A stretch of 64,000 nt of DNA, from contig CM059972.1 of assembly GCA_030490835.1 (NCBI GenBank), positions 34,327,452 to 34,391,451 on the forward strand, given 5' to 3'. Origin of the DNA: Annona cherimola (taxonomy: Eukaryota; Streptophyta; Magnoliopsida; Magnoliales; Annonaceae). Both the position numbers and the translations under genes were made by a program. Positions 12,795 through 22,918 of the stretch are shown in pieces (the stretch's first letter is position 1; each line of letters starts with the position of its first letter). Under the pieces are notes generated by a model. It was not told where the DNA came from. It saw only the letters and a program-made list of their open reading frames with translations, and ran no database searches.

Positions 12795-15369
12795 TCATTT
12801 CTTCATCTGCAGGTCTGTGTTAAACCAGTGAGTTGCATGATTGTAATTGTCTTCTGCCAGCATATTAAACCTATCGGTGAGAAGCGTGCATGCTATGAGC
12901 TTCTTATAGCTTCCAGTGATAATCTGAGTTACAAAATGGCATAAAAGATATTTATATATCGCCTAACATTATTTATTCTCCTATAAATTTGTAAACTTAT
13001 GTACTATTTTAGTTAAGCAAAGTTGTAGAAATACCTTATTGAACTTAACAGATCGTGGCCCGGTGTAATGCTCTATAATGGTGACAATATTGACTCCGGA
13101 GTCGTCTCTACAGTTTACAAAGACATTTACATCATTAAGTGATGAAACTTCAATATGGAAATTTATATTTCATTTGTATTTTACCTTGTACTTATGATAT
13201 CAACTGTATCGTGCATGACCTGGAATGTATAAGCATCTCGGATTTCATTGTACACGTCGAACATTTTTTTCAACATACTAAGTTGTACAGTGCAGATCAA
13301 CTAGAAAATGAGTTGGAAAATATGTAATTGCTAAACAAGGCGACCCGTCCATAAGACTTACCAGTCGTTGGTAAGTAGCCGTAAACCTGATTTGCCTATC
13401 CGCTTCAACGACATCAATATAGTGTATTTCACAAAGCAACATATCTATTGCGTATGCAATCAAAGTTCCATCATGATATTGAATTGGCAAAAACAACTGT
13501 TTCAAAGGACATTAGCACAATCAATCCACAAAGCTGTATAAAAAAACGGTCAAATCATTTGAGTTTTTAGTGAGTATTCATGTACCCATTCTGCATCATG
13601 GACGCAATATTGAAGCATATCAATTGACCATTCGACATCAATGTCGTCTAACTTTCCTGCTAACAATCTCCTCTGGATAGGAAGGGAATGGAAAAGTGAT
13701 GTTATTTAATAGTCTCAACTATTAACTATGGTACATGAACTTTCCAGGTTGAATTACTTACCCCCACAAATGATGAGAAATAATGATGTCGTACACCAGA
13801 TATTCCCTCTCGTTGATGGATATTTAGTAGCATAGTATATGCATCAACAATCTGACACCATAAAAATGAATCCAGATACACGTAAAAATATTTTGTATTA
13901 AATAACACGTAATTAACAAACTGAAATATTGTAACAGCGGTCTATGGCAATGAAATGAGTAACTTACACTGGAATTGATATTACCACTATTGGCAAAACA
14001 TGTCATATCTTTCTGAGTAACCTGAGTCATTTGTAGCTTGAAAACCCTCGTTCTGTATTTTAAAAAATGATACAAATTAAGTTGCTAGTGGAAGTGAAAA
14101 AAGGGAAATGAAGGAGTGGGAAAAAGGAACCAACACTGCATGCGTAATCAAACATGAATACGTACTCAGCATGCAATCCGGGGTCTCCCAATACCCACTC
14201 AAGTAGTAGCATCTTCTCTACCGGCACATGGGATAGGTTCATTGCAATCTGAGAGCGATGTCTAAAATCGTTTGGGTCCTGCAAAATGTTAGTAATAGCG
14301 ATTTTGTGGTTACCTAAATTTTTTACTCAAGTATTACATGGAATATAATTTTACAGAACATGCCTTTCCTTTGTACATCAAAGTTGAAAGCGATGATGTC
14401 CTCCGACTAAGCCAAGCATATATGATTGGAGGCTTCTGCCGACAATCGTACAAGTCCCACGCATAGACCATTTGAAATGTATCGTCCAAATGCATGACAA
14501 CCGAAGGCATTCCTGTTTCCGCATTAACGGGAAGGATGTTTTTGGTAGAGGGTAATCGCATAACATTTGAACGTTGCAGGTTTCTCACCCGATCCTCGAG
14601 ATCCTATCATATGACTCAAAGATTAGACAAATCAAACCTTATCACGCAGGAAATATTCTATAACTCTTTCTCTCACCGCAACTCGGCGGATATTCTGTTG
14701 GACATGCTCAACATGTGCTCGCACCATTTTTTCAATGTCCTGTAACAAAAAATTGAAGATGGTAAGATAATATCATAAGGATTTCCATATCAAGTAAAAA
14801 TTCATTAAAAAATAAAATAAATAGAATAATGGTGCTGAAAAAAGGCACTTTATTGGAATGTTAAAGCCATTTACTCAACCATTGTTCCCATTACGGTTAT
14901 AATGAAAACATTCTCAAGACGGATATATAATATCAAATATACGTAAAACATGTCATTTTATGATAAAAATAAAGATAAAATTCATTATCAATATTAATTA
15001 TCCCAATAAAATAAATTCATCTTAATTAATTACACAGATATATAAATATGTATATATAATTTTATCAAATGGTGTTTTTTAAGCTTAAATAAACTGGTGG
15101 TTTTAGACTGCATGGCAATACAACTCTGTTCCATCTAACAGCATAACAGCATATGTTTAATGAGCATGCCATAAACGATTAATAAAATTCAACAAAATGT
15201 CGCATTCTAAGATAAACTAACTGTCGTCAAATTCTTACAGTTGATTTTTTAGCAACCGGACATATAGTCGACGGAATGACTATTCTAAAAAAATTTAAAT
15301 GCATACCTCGTCAGGAAAATCTGTCGTCCACGTTGCTGATGAACTGGATGGACGCCCGGGACGTGACAT
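12795..15369 (-). CDS. Ulp1-like pseudoprotease gene B: 11 exons, open throughout, catalytic His and Cys lost
   Basis: Exons on minus: 15369-15307, 14739-14677, 14603-14355, 14278-14166, 14052-13968, 13851-13762, 13672-13586, 13496-13362, 13300-13185, 13107-13050, 12923-12795. All have GT/AG borders, all phases close, and no stop occurs until TGA: 396 codons including the stop. The last eight exons parallel the last eight of gene A in order, phase and size (113/110, 85/85, 90/90, 87/84, 135/132, 116/101, 58/73, 129/120 nt). Shared motifs are IVDAYTMLLN versus IVDTLTMLYN and LFLPIQYHDGT..AID versus VFVPICRGDHW..AID. At the catalytic His position B has Gly (DGT for DHW). The Asp site is kept (YIDVV). 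The Cys motif reads DSGVNIV, so Ser replaces Cys. B lacks A's large N-terminal domain; start MSRPGRPSSSS is the only Met early in exon 1's frame after the upstream in-frame leader. It is unlikely to be a protease. A binding or regulatory role is possible but unproven. Confidence 0.78.
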
Positions 15370-16024
15370 TGTAGCTACCGCTAGGAAGAAAGTGCAGCAG
15401 AAATCAGCCCGTGGAAAGCAGAAGAATCTGTGGTCAGATGGTTCTTCCTGGATATTCCGCAACGAAGAAGAATAATAAGGAACAGAGTTAGCATATTTGT
15501 TGAGATTTTCAGTCGCACATACCAATGCACTACGATGCCATCAATCTCACCCACAACATCAGTTGATCTGCTCAGCTGTAAATGGGACGGACGATTTAAT
15601 ATCGGCGGCAAGATTGGTAAACACCGGACGACATCACGTCACACCGGTACAGAGACATTTACTAGGCATTTTTTAAAAATTATCATATCAGTTGATATAA
15701 TGCACCATTCTAAAATCATTTGAAAATTTTATGATATGCATACATCTCCCAGATCTGTTCCGGTAAATCCCTAAGTGGGCATGCCAATTAAGTTAATTTA
15801 ATTTTTTGGGCTATTTTATTAAATATTCGATTAGATTTGTAAACTTATGTAATTCGTACAATTTTTCCTAAAACTCTGTAATTTGAAAATCCAAATTTAA
15901 TCTGTTTCGATAGATCCCTCCATAGGCATGCCAGCTTTGTTTTTGTGAATTAATCATATTTTTTTAATAACCGTTTAATGGAAATTTTTGGTCTTTTCTA
16001 TAGATCCCTCCATAACCGTTTATA
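15370..16024. other. Upstream region of gene B
   Basis: 5' flank of gene B on the minus strand. The reading frame of exon 1 stays open upstream to about 15525, so a longer N-terminus is possible, but that part has no recognised domain. The segment near 15780-16015 repeats 'agatccctccata' and 'gggcatgcca'-type words, a degenerate lead-in to the satellite. A plus-strand open frame at 15430-15723 has no recognisable content. Confidence 0.45.
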
Positions 16025-18545
16025 TATTACTTTTTAAAAATATATAAATGTCCCACGAGCCTCAAAAAATGAATATTTTGTTTTTATAAAAATCTATACG
16101 TGTCCCGTGGGCGTCCAAAAATGAATATAATGCTTTATAAAAATATATACGTGTCCCGCGGGCGTCCAAAAATGAATATAATGTTTTATAAAAATTTAAA
16201 AGTGTCCCGCGGGCCTCAAAAAATGAGTATTTTGTTTTTATAAAAATCTATATGTGTCCGCTGGGCGTCCAAAAATGAATATAATGTTTTATAAAATTTA
16301 AAAGTGTCCCGCGGGCATCCAAACATGAATATTTCGCTTTTATAAAAATATATATGTGTCCCGTGGGCGTCCAAAAATTAATATAATGCTTTTTAAAAAT
16401 ATATAAATGTCCCACGAGCCTCAAAAAATGAATATTTTGTTTTTATAAATATCTATACGTGTCTCGTGGGCGTCCAAAAATGAATATAATTCTTTATAAA
16501 AATATATACGTGTCCCGCGGGCGTTCAAAAAGAATATAATGTTTTATAAAAATTTAAAAGTGTCCCGCGGGCATCCAAAAATGAATATTTTGCTTTTATA
16601 AAAATATATACGTGTCCCGCGGGCGTCCAAAAATGAATATAATGCTTTATAAAAATATATACGTGTCCCGCGGGCGTCCAAAAAGTAATATATGATTTTT
16701 AAAAAATATATAAATGTCCCGCGGGCCTCAAAAAATGAATATTTTATTTTTATAAAAATATACACGTGTCCCGTGGGCGTCCAAAAATGAATATAATATT
16801 TTATAAAAATTTAAAAGTGTCCCACGGGCCTCAAAAAATGAGTATTTTGTTTTTATAAAAATCTTCACGTGTCCCGTGGGCGTCCAAAAATGAATATAAT
16901 GTTTTATAAAAATATATACGTGTCCCGCGGGCGTCCAAAAATGAATATTTTGCTTTTATAAAAATATATACGTGTCCCGCGGGCCTCAAAAAATGAATAT
17001 TTTGTTTTTATAAAAATATACACGTGTCCCGTGGGCGTCCAAAAATGAATATAATGTTTTATAAAAATTTAAAAGTGTCCCACGGGCCTCAAAAAATGAG
17101 TATTTTGTTTTTATAAAAATCTATACGTGTCCCGTGGGCGTCCAAAAATGAATATAATGTTTTATAAAAATTTAAAAGTGTCCCGCGGGCATCCAAAAAT
17201 GAATATTTTGCTTTTATAAAAATATATACGTGTCCCGCGGGCGTCCAAAAATGAATATAGTGCTTTATAAAACTATATACGTGTCCCGCGGGCGTCCAAA
17301 AATGAATATATCATTTTTAAAAAATATATAAATGTCCCGCGGGCCTCAAAAAATGAATATTTTGTTTTTATAAAAATATACACGTGTCCCATGGGCGTCC
17401 AAAAATGAATATAATGTTTTATAAAAATTTAAAAGTGTCCCACGGGCCTCAAAAAATGAGTATTTTGTTTTTATAAAAATACACACGTGTCCCGTGGGCG
17501 TCCAAAAATGAATATAATGTTTTATAAAAATTTAAAAGTGTCCCACGGGCCTCAAAAAATGAGTATTTTGTTTTTATAAAAATCTATACGTGTCCCGTGG
17601 GCGTCCAAAAATGAATATAATGTTTTATAAAAATTTAAAGGTGTCCCGCGGGCCTCAAAAAATGAGTATTTTGTTTTTATAAAAATCTATACGTGTCCCG
17701 TGGGCGTCCAAAAATGAATATAATGTTTTATAAAAATTGAAAAGTGTCCCGCGGGCATCCAAAAATGAATATTTTGCTTTTATAAAAATATATACGTGTC
17801 CCGCGGGCGTCCAAAAATGAATATAATGCTTTATAAAAATATATACGTGTCCCGCGGGCGTCCGAAAATGAATATAATGTTTTATAAAAATTTAAAAGTG
17901 TCCCACGGGCCTCAAAAAATGAATATTTTGCTTTTATAAAAATGTATACGTGTCCCGTGGGCGTCCAAAAATGAATATAATGTTTTATAAAAATTTAAAA
18001 GTGTCCCGCGGGCGTCCAAAAATAAATATATTACTTTTTAAAAATATATAAATGTCCCACGGGCCTCAAAAAATGAGTATTTTGTTTTTATAAAAATCTA
18101 TACGTGTCCCGTGGGCGTCCAAAAATGAATATTTTACTTTTTAAAAATATATAAATGTCCCACGGGTCTCAAAAAATGAATATTTTGTTTTTATAAAAAT
18201 GTATACGTGTCCCGTGGGCGTCCAAAAATGAATATAATGTTTTAGAAAAATTTTAAAGTGTCCCGCGGGCGTCCAAAAATAAATATATTATTTTTTTAAA
18301 ATATATAAATGTCCCACGGGTCTCAAAAAATGAGTATTTTATTTTTATAAAAATATATATGTGTCCCGCGGGCGTCCAAAATTGAATATAATGTTTTATA
18401 AAAATTTAAATGTGTCCCACGGGCCTCCAAAAATAAATGTATTATTTTTTAAAAATATATAAATGTCTTACGAGCCTTAACAAATGAATATTTTTTTTTA
18501 CAAAAATAATCATGTGTCCCGCGGGCATCCAAAATATATATAATA
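16025..18545. repeat. 51-52-bp satellite with CCCGCGGG core, about 49 copies
   Basis: Tandem array of a 51-52-bp unit: a GC palindromic core 'gtgtcccgcgggcgtcc' (variants cccgtggg, cccacggg) followed by an AT-rich arm. There are two main arm types. One reads 'aaaaatgaatataatg' then 'ttttataaaaattt'. The other reads 'tcaaaaaatgagtatttt' then 'gtttttataaaaatct'. The types alternate in runs, suggesting amplification as dimers or longer blocks. Array length divided by unit length gives about 49 units. CpG-dense cores sit at regular spacing in an otherwise very AT-rich tract. The 73-codon minus-strand frame at 16544-16765 is only the satellite read through. Confidence 0.95.
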
Positions 18546-18736
18546 TTTTTTACTATTTTATTTCTCTATATAAATTTTTATTTCATTAAATCAAGTGGAG
18601 TTAATATTTTTAATTATAATTTAATATATTTATTTGGGTTCCAAATTTGGTTTTGAAGACATATATGATCTTATAAGGGCCTTAAGATTATATTAGAGGT
18701 GTTAAATTACGATTAACTTATTAATTTTCAAAAATT
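18546..18736. other. AT-rich junction between the two arrays
   Basis: No gene. The second half (from about 18640, 'ggttttgaagac', then 'ccttaagattatattagagg') is a diverged first copy of the spacer that recurs in the higher-order repeat that follows. Confidence 0.6.
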
Positions 18737-19975
18737 AGATGCTGTTAGATGCTGTTAGATGCTGTTAGATTCCGTTAGATGCGGTTAGATGCGGTTAGAT
18801 TCCGTTAGATGCTGTTAGATGCCGTTAGATGCCGTTAGACGCTGTTAGATTAAGTTGGATTTCTTTAAATCATATTAACTGGGTTTCAAATTCAGAAATT
18901 AAGGTCTAAATGACCTTATAAGGGGCCTAGGATCATATTAGAGGTGTTAAATTAGGATTAACTTATTAATTTCAAAAATTAGATGCTGTTAGATGCTGTT
19001 AGATGCGGTTAGATGCTGTTAGATGCTGTTAGATGCCATTAGATGCCGTTAGATGCTGTTAGATGCCGTTAGACGCTGTTAGATTAAGTTGGATTTCTTT
19101 AAATCATATTATATGGGTTTAAAATTTCGTAAGTAAGGTCTAAATGACCTTATACGGGGTGTAGAATCATATTACAGGTGTTAAATTAGGATTAACTTAT
19201 TAATTTCAAAAATTAGATGCTGTTAGATGCTGTTAGATTCCGTTAGATGTTGTTCGATGCTGTTAGATGCCGTTAGATGCTGTTAGATGCTGTTAGATGC
19301 CGTTAGACGCTGTTAGATTAAGTTGGATTTCTTTAAATCATATTATATGGGTTTAAAATTCCGTAATTAAGGTCTAAATGACCTTATAAGGGGTCTAGAA
19401 TCAATTACAGGTGTTAAATTAGGATTAACTTATTAATTTCAAAAATTAGATGCTGTTAGATTCCGTTAGATGCTGTTAGATGCTGTTAGATGCTGTTAGA
19501 TGCCGTTAGATGCCGTTAGATGCTGTTAGATGCCGTTAGATACCGTTAGACGCTGTTAGATTAAGTTGGATTTCTTTAAATCATATTAACTGGGTTTCAA
19601 ATTCAGAAATTAAGGTCTAAATGACCTTATATGGGGCCTAGGATCATATTACAGGTGTTAAATTATGATTAACTTATTAATTTCAAAAATTAGATGCTGT
19701 TAGATGCTGTTAGATGCTGTTAGACGCTGTTAGATGCTGTTAGACGCTGTTAGATGCTGTTAGACGCTGTTAGATTATGATGATTTTATTAAATCATATA
19801 ATATGAGTTTCAAATTCTGAATTTATGGTCTAAATGACATTATAAGGGACCTAGGATTATATTACAGGTGTTAAAATAGGATTAACTTATTAATTTTAAA
19901 AATTAGACACTGTTAGATGCTGTTAGATGCAGTTAGATGCTGTTAGATGCCGTTAGATGCCGTTAGATCCGATTT
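18737..19975. repeat. Composite satellite: GTTAGATGCT-like 10-mers in six ~235-bp blocks
   Basis: Six blocks each begin after 'aaaaattaga' (about 18733, 18976, 19210, 19443, 19685, 19899) and contain 6-11 tandem copies of a 10-bp unit, ttagatgctg with variants tgccg, tgcgg, ttccg and acgctg; about 55 copies in total. Blocks are separated by a conserved spacer with landmarks 'ttggatttctttaaatcat', 'aaggtctaaatgacctta' and 'ggtgttaaattaggattaac'. The spacer landmark 'aaggtctaaatgacctt' is itself nearly palindromic. Block period is about 215-245 bp. No coding potential. Confidence 0.95.
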
Positions 19976-20367
19976 TATTCAGAAAATAATAAAATATTAA
20001 TAAATTTTCAAAAATTCGAGAAAAATAAAAGAACTTGTTATTTTTTAGAGTACCATGATTACATTAACTTTAAATAATATGAAATAACTTCTAATAAAAG
20101 TTATATTTTCTAACTTTACTAATTATAATGAAATCTTTTTAAAAAATAATTTTTTGTACAAAAATTTTTTTAGAAATTTTCAAATGATGAGAAATTATGT
20201 CCACATACATTTTAATATTTCATCTAGCAAATGAATGGAATAGATTGAGATTTTGTATATATATAATACAAATTTTATCAAAAAACCAAACATACTCACG
20301 TTTTTAAGTTATTATACTCTCGCTGTGAAATTACCAAAATGCCCAGATTCCTTTTTTTTACCCAAAG
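19976..20367. other. MULE right subterminal region
   Basis: AT-rich, no gene. The 95-codon frame beginning at 20253 runs across the element end into the host LTR and is therefore not a gene. Confidence 0.6.
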
Positions 20368-20402
20368 GAAGTGCTTCCTATGGGTTGGGACTCATTAACT
20401 TA
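20368..20402 (-). repeat. MULE right end: terminal inverted repeat plus 9-bp TSD
   Basis: 20368-20393 is the inverted counterpart of 2996-3021 (24 of 26 bases; the differences are C/T and C/A). ATTAACTTA follows at 20394-20402. The next bases continue the interrupted LTR. Confidence 0.88.
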
Positions 20403-20611
20403 TCACTTTATCTTAACCACAGGGTCACTATTCACATTCCACTATTCACATTTACTATTCATTTAAAATTATATTTCATAATTAATTATTTGATCCTTCA
20501 ATTCCATATATTAAAAAAATCATATATTTATTTCATATAAAAGTCAATACATTACGTAGGGTTCATGACCTTAGGATTTCATATATGATCATAAAATTTG
20601 GGGTTCCACAG
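20403..20611 (-). repeat. Inner part of LTR copy L1
   Basis: This continues the LTR interrupted at 2986 and ends in ...GGGGTTCCACA, the family's TG...CA-type terminus read on minus. It abuts the middle of another LTR copy (20612 on), so L1 appears to have inserted into the 3' LTR of the chromovirus to its right. Confidence 0.75.
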
Positions 20612-22423
20612 CATTTAATAAACGATTTCACAAAACGAACTTCAGTTCATGTTAAGCAGTTATAGGTATGGCCAACCTTAAATAAATTTCGTAAAGCAAT
20701 TCACAAACAATTTTAAGCATTTAGAAATAATTTGCAAAACATATAACTCACTTACCTCCTAAGTTGTTGTCATCGACTTTCTCTTTTCCTTTTCCTATTC
20801 AAGAAAAAATGTTATTTTATTTCTTATATTGAAGCTTCTTCCCATGCATGCTTTATAATATTTGGGCATTATTTCTTTATATGGATATTTTTATCCATAG
20901 GTTCCTCAAAATTTTCATCCTTATATTTAAATATTAATCTCAAATTTTCTCCAAAATTACGCTGTTTACTGTAGCAAATCACTGTAACAAATCACTGTAG
21001 CAGTTACTGTTCACAGAACGTGGATACTGTTCGTAAGTTTCCAAAATTGACATTTTCTCCAAAAATAAAAAATACCATGACATAGCTCATGTTTAGTACA
21101 TCATGGTAAAATTCATAAATCTTGAATTTATCATTATTTACTTGGCTAAAAAATCACTTTCTCCATGTACTAAAAATCAATATAAATTCACTTAAGCATA
21201 ATCCTTAATTCTAAAAATTATGAAATTAATATATCATCATCCAAACATCATATTCATTCATCCCAAATCATCGTTTATCAATTTTGGAGCATTATTTACA
21301 CATATCATGTGTTATTTTCCCGAATGCTCTATCTTTGCTCCAAATTTTTGATGTTTTGGCATAATTCCAATTAGGCATTATATCTATATTTATTTTCTCA
21401 TGCTTAAGCATTATCTAAGCATGATTTTACCCTAATTAACATCCAAAAGAAATTTGGGTAGAAATCACTTACCCGAAGTGGAGATATCCCACTTTTTCTC
21501 TCTAACTTCTTCTTCTTCCTTGGACGTGTGGGAGGGTTTTGGGGGCTTGGAATGGCTCAAGTGGAGCTGAGATATGATGCCTTGGACGTCCACCCTGCTG
21601 CCCTATTTATAGGGTTGCATTTTTCTACAATTTGGAATTTACCCCCTAGCTTTGAGGTATTTAATTACAAATTGGTATTTCTTTTTAATTTTGAAAATTT
21701 CTTTGAGCCAAGAGCTGCCCACACTAGGCCTGCTCCAGCCACCCTATGCAGCCCTATTTTTCTTAATTTTTTTAATTTTTGAAATTAATTAAATTTGGAT
21801 AAATCAATCCTAACCATTGGTTTATGATTATGATGATTTTAAGCCTTCGATTTTTTGTCAAACTCTCCCACCATAGCCTGCACGTCCTCTCCATTGCAGC
21901 TTCTTTTCATTTAAATTTTTTTATTTTTTATTATTTATTTAAATAAAAGTCAAATGCATAATTAATGAAAAGTTAGATTACTTTTTTAATCTCCATTTGA
22001 CACTCCATCTTGACCTTTAATTTGTGATTTTCATCACATCTTAAACTATTCATCATGTTCATCATGAATTTTTAACCATCCATAAAAAATTTCATCGAAT
22101 TCCGACGCCCGGATTGCAACTTATGAATTTTTCTTTATTTTTCCATAAAAATCCAAAATTTGATTAAAATATCAAATAGAATTGCTATTTCGTCTTGTAG
22201 TGATTAAGTTAATCCAAGTGATTAACTCTTAATCACGTATCTTAATCCCCAGTTACTATTCACGTGCACTATTCACGGGGTTAAATTCCTAATTGCATTA
22301 TTTCAATCTCCAATACACATATCCATCAATATAATTCATGAATTTTCATTTATCATAAAAATAATTACAAAAGAATCTAGGGTTACAATGTCGAAAAGAC
22401 AAGCATATTGTTGGGGTTTCACA
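20612..22423 (-). repeat. 3' LTR of the chromovirus at 22424-26943 (truncated)
   Basis: In the minus sense the LTR begins TGTGAAACCCC at 22423, directly after the element's polypurine tract. It is collinear with 42998 down to about 41210 of the full-length copy at 40139-42998, then is cut by L1. It includes the characteristic 'tactgttca' cluster (about 20975-21035) and repeated 'ctattcac' near 22255-22275. The frame at 21528-21782 is LTR sequence and recurs in the other copies. Confidence 0.82.
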
Positions 22424-22440
22424 ATCCTCCCCTTCTTACA
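22424..22440 (-). other. Chromovirus polypurine tract
   Basis: Read on minus, a purine-rich stretch (aagaaggggaggat) sits immediately before the LTR start TGTGAAAC. Just upstream is 'ggtttcgggacgaaacc', the 'ggacgaa' sequence typical of the 3' end of plant chromoviruses. This is the expected primer site for plus-strand synthesis. Confidence 0.8.
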
Positions 22441-22447
22441 ATAGGTT

Positions 22448-22918
22448 TCGTCCCGAAACCTATTTTTCCTTGAATAATTGAGGATATTTCCTTTCGACCT
22501 CTTCTCGTAGCTCCCAAGTGGCTTCGGATTCTGAATATCGATTTCATTATACCTTTACTTATTCAATCTCTCTATTCCGAAGCTTCTTGATATTGAAATC
22601 CAATATTTCGATTGGCCTTTCCTCATAGTTCAAATGTTCTTGAATCGGCAAATTCTCAGCTATCAACACATGGGTAGGATCAGAAACATATTTTCTTAAC
22701 ATGGAGATGTGAAACACATTGTGGATGACACCAAGAGCTGGTGGCAGAGTTATTCTATAGGCTAAATTGCCTATCTTTTCCAGAACTTCAAAGGGCCCGA
22801 CATATCTTGGGTTTAGTTTTCCCCTCTTTCCCAACCGGGTGACTCCTTTGAATGGCGTTACTTTGACAAATATGTGATCCTCAACTTGGATATTTAAATC
22901 CCTTCTTTTACAATCGGT
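22448..22918 (-). pseudogene. Chromovirus integrase C-terminus and chromodomain relic
   Basis: Same frame as the integrase upstream, after a TAA at 22919-22921. It contains the plant chromovirus signature LNPRYVGPFEVLEKIG and HNVFHISMLRKYV, then YEERPIEILD. The chromodomain-like tail (SEATWELREEV) is interrupted by two further stops near 22540-22560. The order INT-chromodomain, and a 3' end with 'ggacgaa', fits the Tekay/Del group of chromoviruses. That assignment is from memory of the lineage, not a search. Confidence 0.82.

Larger units (their letters stand above)
2996..20393 (+). mobile_element. 17.4-kb Mutator-like element carrying a transposase and two Ulp1-like genes
   Basis: Both ends are defined by matching termini and a perfect 9-bp direct repeat. 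Removing the interval together with one TSD rejoins a continuous chromovirus LTR ('agtgattaactta' then 'tcactttatctt'), as in the sister copies. Contents: a FAR1/MULE transposase relic (6344-8484), an Ulp1-like gene (8788-12390), a convergent Ulp1-like paralog (12795-15369 on minus), a 51-52-bp GC-core satellite (16025-18545) and a 10-bp/~235-bp composite satellite (18737-19975). Plant MULEs carrying both a transposase and a C48 protease gene are known (the CUMULE and Kaonashi/VANDAL-like groups). Two opposed paralogs in one element is the less usual point. Transposition in cis is unlikely, because the transposase frame is broken. Confidence 0.88.

Noticed and set aside
16544..16765. 73-codon minus-strand frame with an internally repeated peptide
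   Set aside because: It is the 51-52-bp satellite read in a frame that happens to stay open.
16025..18545. Regular short repeats that might be mistaken for a CRISPR array
   Set aside because: Units are tandem with no unique spacers, and the setting is a plant transposon. It is a satellite.
20612..22423. An apparently separate gene region with an 84-codon frame (21528-21782) that recurs at 38429 and 49070
   Set aside because: The recurrence is because all three lie at the same place in copies of one LTR. The frames differ in length and ends.
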